From Glaciecola sp047250385 (GTDB lineage Bacteria; Pseudomonadota; Gammaproteobacteria; Enterobacterales; Alteromonadaceae), in NCBI RefSeq assembly GCF_047250385.1, contig NZ_JBLBVM010000046.1, forward strand, positions 1-64,000: a stretch of 64,000 nt of DNA, read 5' to 3'. Under the pieces are notes generated by a model. The model had not been told where the DNA came from and did not search any database. It saw only the letters and a list, made by a program, of their open reading frames with translations. Positions 63,546-64,000 of this stretch are shown here, one piece after another. The translations under genes and the position numbers were made by a program. The number at the start of each line of letters is the position of its first letter. The first letter of the stretch is position 1.

Positions 63546-64000
63546 TTAATCCATTATTGTCTTTGCCAAAAACGTAAACATGTCTTCAACTTGACTACCT
63601 GTCTTTGCGCTAGTGTTAAACACCCCATTAAAGAGGGAGCCAACATTTTCAATATCATTTTGCGCCCAATTAATTGCAGGGGATAGGTCGCTTTTATTGA
63701 TAACTAAAATTGCAGGAACATCAGTGTGCTTTTGTGCTTCTTTGTATACTTCAATAGCTTCAACAAAAGACGCACTTCTTGTTTGATCCATTACAATCAC
63801 GTATGCAGCTGCACCGCGCAAATATCTTGGGTTGAACCCACAATACTTATCAATCCCCTCTAAATCCCAAAGCATTAACTGCACGGGAGTAAAGGTAGAA
63901 TCGATAATCTTTTTATCAATTTTCACGCCAATACTAGTGAGGTATTTTTCGGAAAAAATACCGTCTACATATTGTTTAATGAGACTTGTTTTACCAACAC
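63546..64000 (-). CDS. Ras/Rab-like small GTPase, partial
   Basis: 5' end lies beyond the window. Visible from the edge: P-loop residues VGKTSLIKQYVDG, then switch/G3 WDLEG, G4 NKSD and G5 TSAKTG, ending ...FLAKTIMD. The pattern matches the small Ras/Rab-like GTPases found in some bacteria. It precedes the c-di-GMP enzyme by four bases. Confidence 0.85.
   Translation of the reverse strand, partial: VGKTSLIKQYVDGIFSEKYLTSIGVKIDKKIIDSTFTPVQLMLWDLEGIDKYCGFNPRYLRGAAAYVIVMDQTRSASFVEAIEVYKEAQKHTDVPAILVINKSDLSPAINWAQNDIENVGSLFNGVFNTSAKTGSQVEDMFTFLAKTIMD

Noticed and set aside
1..64000. tRNA, rRNA, integrase or prophage genes
   Set aside because: No clover-leaf, rRNA segment, integrase or phage structural motif was recognised on either strand.

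Overview
The window reads as a piece of a chromosome from a low-GC marine gammaproteobacterium. The evidence is the E. coli-like order queG / nnr-tsaE-amiB-mutL-miaA-hfq-hflX-hflK-hflC, rpsF-rpsR-rplI, a Zur-type Fur protein, and a prpB-prpC-acnD-prpF propionate cluster of the kind found in Shewanella-like bacteria. A Kangiella/Aliikangiella/Pleionea-type organism would fit, but that is inference; no rRNA or tRNA gene is present to anchor it. TTG start codons occur in several housekeeping genes (dnaB, mutL, hflX, probably zur).

Layout. 0-4.4 kb: a DUF418 membrane protein and a large CBM9/DUF5916 outer-membrane protein. 4.4-5.6 kb: rpsF-rpsR-rplI with a clear promoter and a folded leader, and without priB. 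5.8-6.8 kb: DUF2975 membrane protein plus XRE regulator. 7.1-17.0 kb (minus strand): a four-gene run of YqiJ-like OB-fold membrane protein, YqiK-like flotillin, a 1699-residue coiled-coil AAA+ ATPase and a membrane-anchored ankyrin-like protein of unknown function. 17.4-18.6 kb: thiolase. 18.7-21.3 kb: arsenic operon arsR-arsC-arsH-acr3. 21.4-25.2 kb: YiiM-type MOSC protein, ECF sigma factor with a membrane partner and a DUF4097 protein, and an alpha/beta hydrolase without an obvious start codon. 25.4 kb: dnaB, about 20 kb from rplI. 27.5-28.3 kb: an exported-looking protein ending in fourteen 12-residue GVIWP repeats after a domain that resembles a subtilisin propeptide. 28.6-34.9 kb: a two-propeller hybrid histidine kinase overlapping a REC-GGDEF-EAL response regulator, i.e. 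a complete phosphorelay with c-di-GMP output. 35.3-38.2 kb: class C beta-lactamase-like hydrolase and YghU-type GST. 38.4-45.2 kb (minus): methylcitrate cycle operon with its GntR regulator. 45.4-49.6 kb: OmpA-family protein, zur, nudC, hemE. 49.7-61.3 kb: the queG-to-hflC housekeeping block. 61.4-64.0 kb (minus): PAS-GGDEF-EAL protein preceded by a Ras/Rab-like small GTPase that runs off the window.

How the genes work together. The prp genes convert propionyl-CoA-derived 2-methylcitrate to pyruvate and succinate; the GntR gene has a good promoter whose -10 is overlapped by a TTGTCGACAA palindrome, with a second copy upstream and a third inside the gene. The arsenic genes form a sensing, reduction/oxidation and efflux module with a nested dyad directly before arsR. 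Two separate c-di-GMP modules and two separate SPFH complexes (YqiK and HflKC) are present.

Most unusual elements: the flotillin/giant-ATPase/ankyrin-like operon, the GVIWP repeat protein with its long structured upstream region, the small GTPase coupled to a c-di-GMP enzyme, and a family of intergenic repeats (four loci, all left of 37.3 kb) whose small hairpins keep pairing although their sequences differ.
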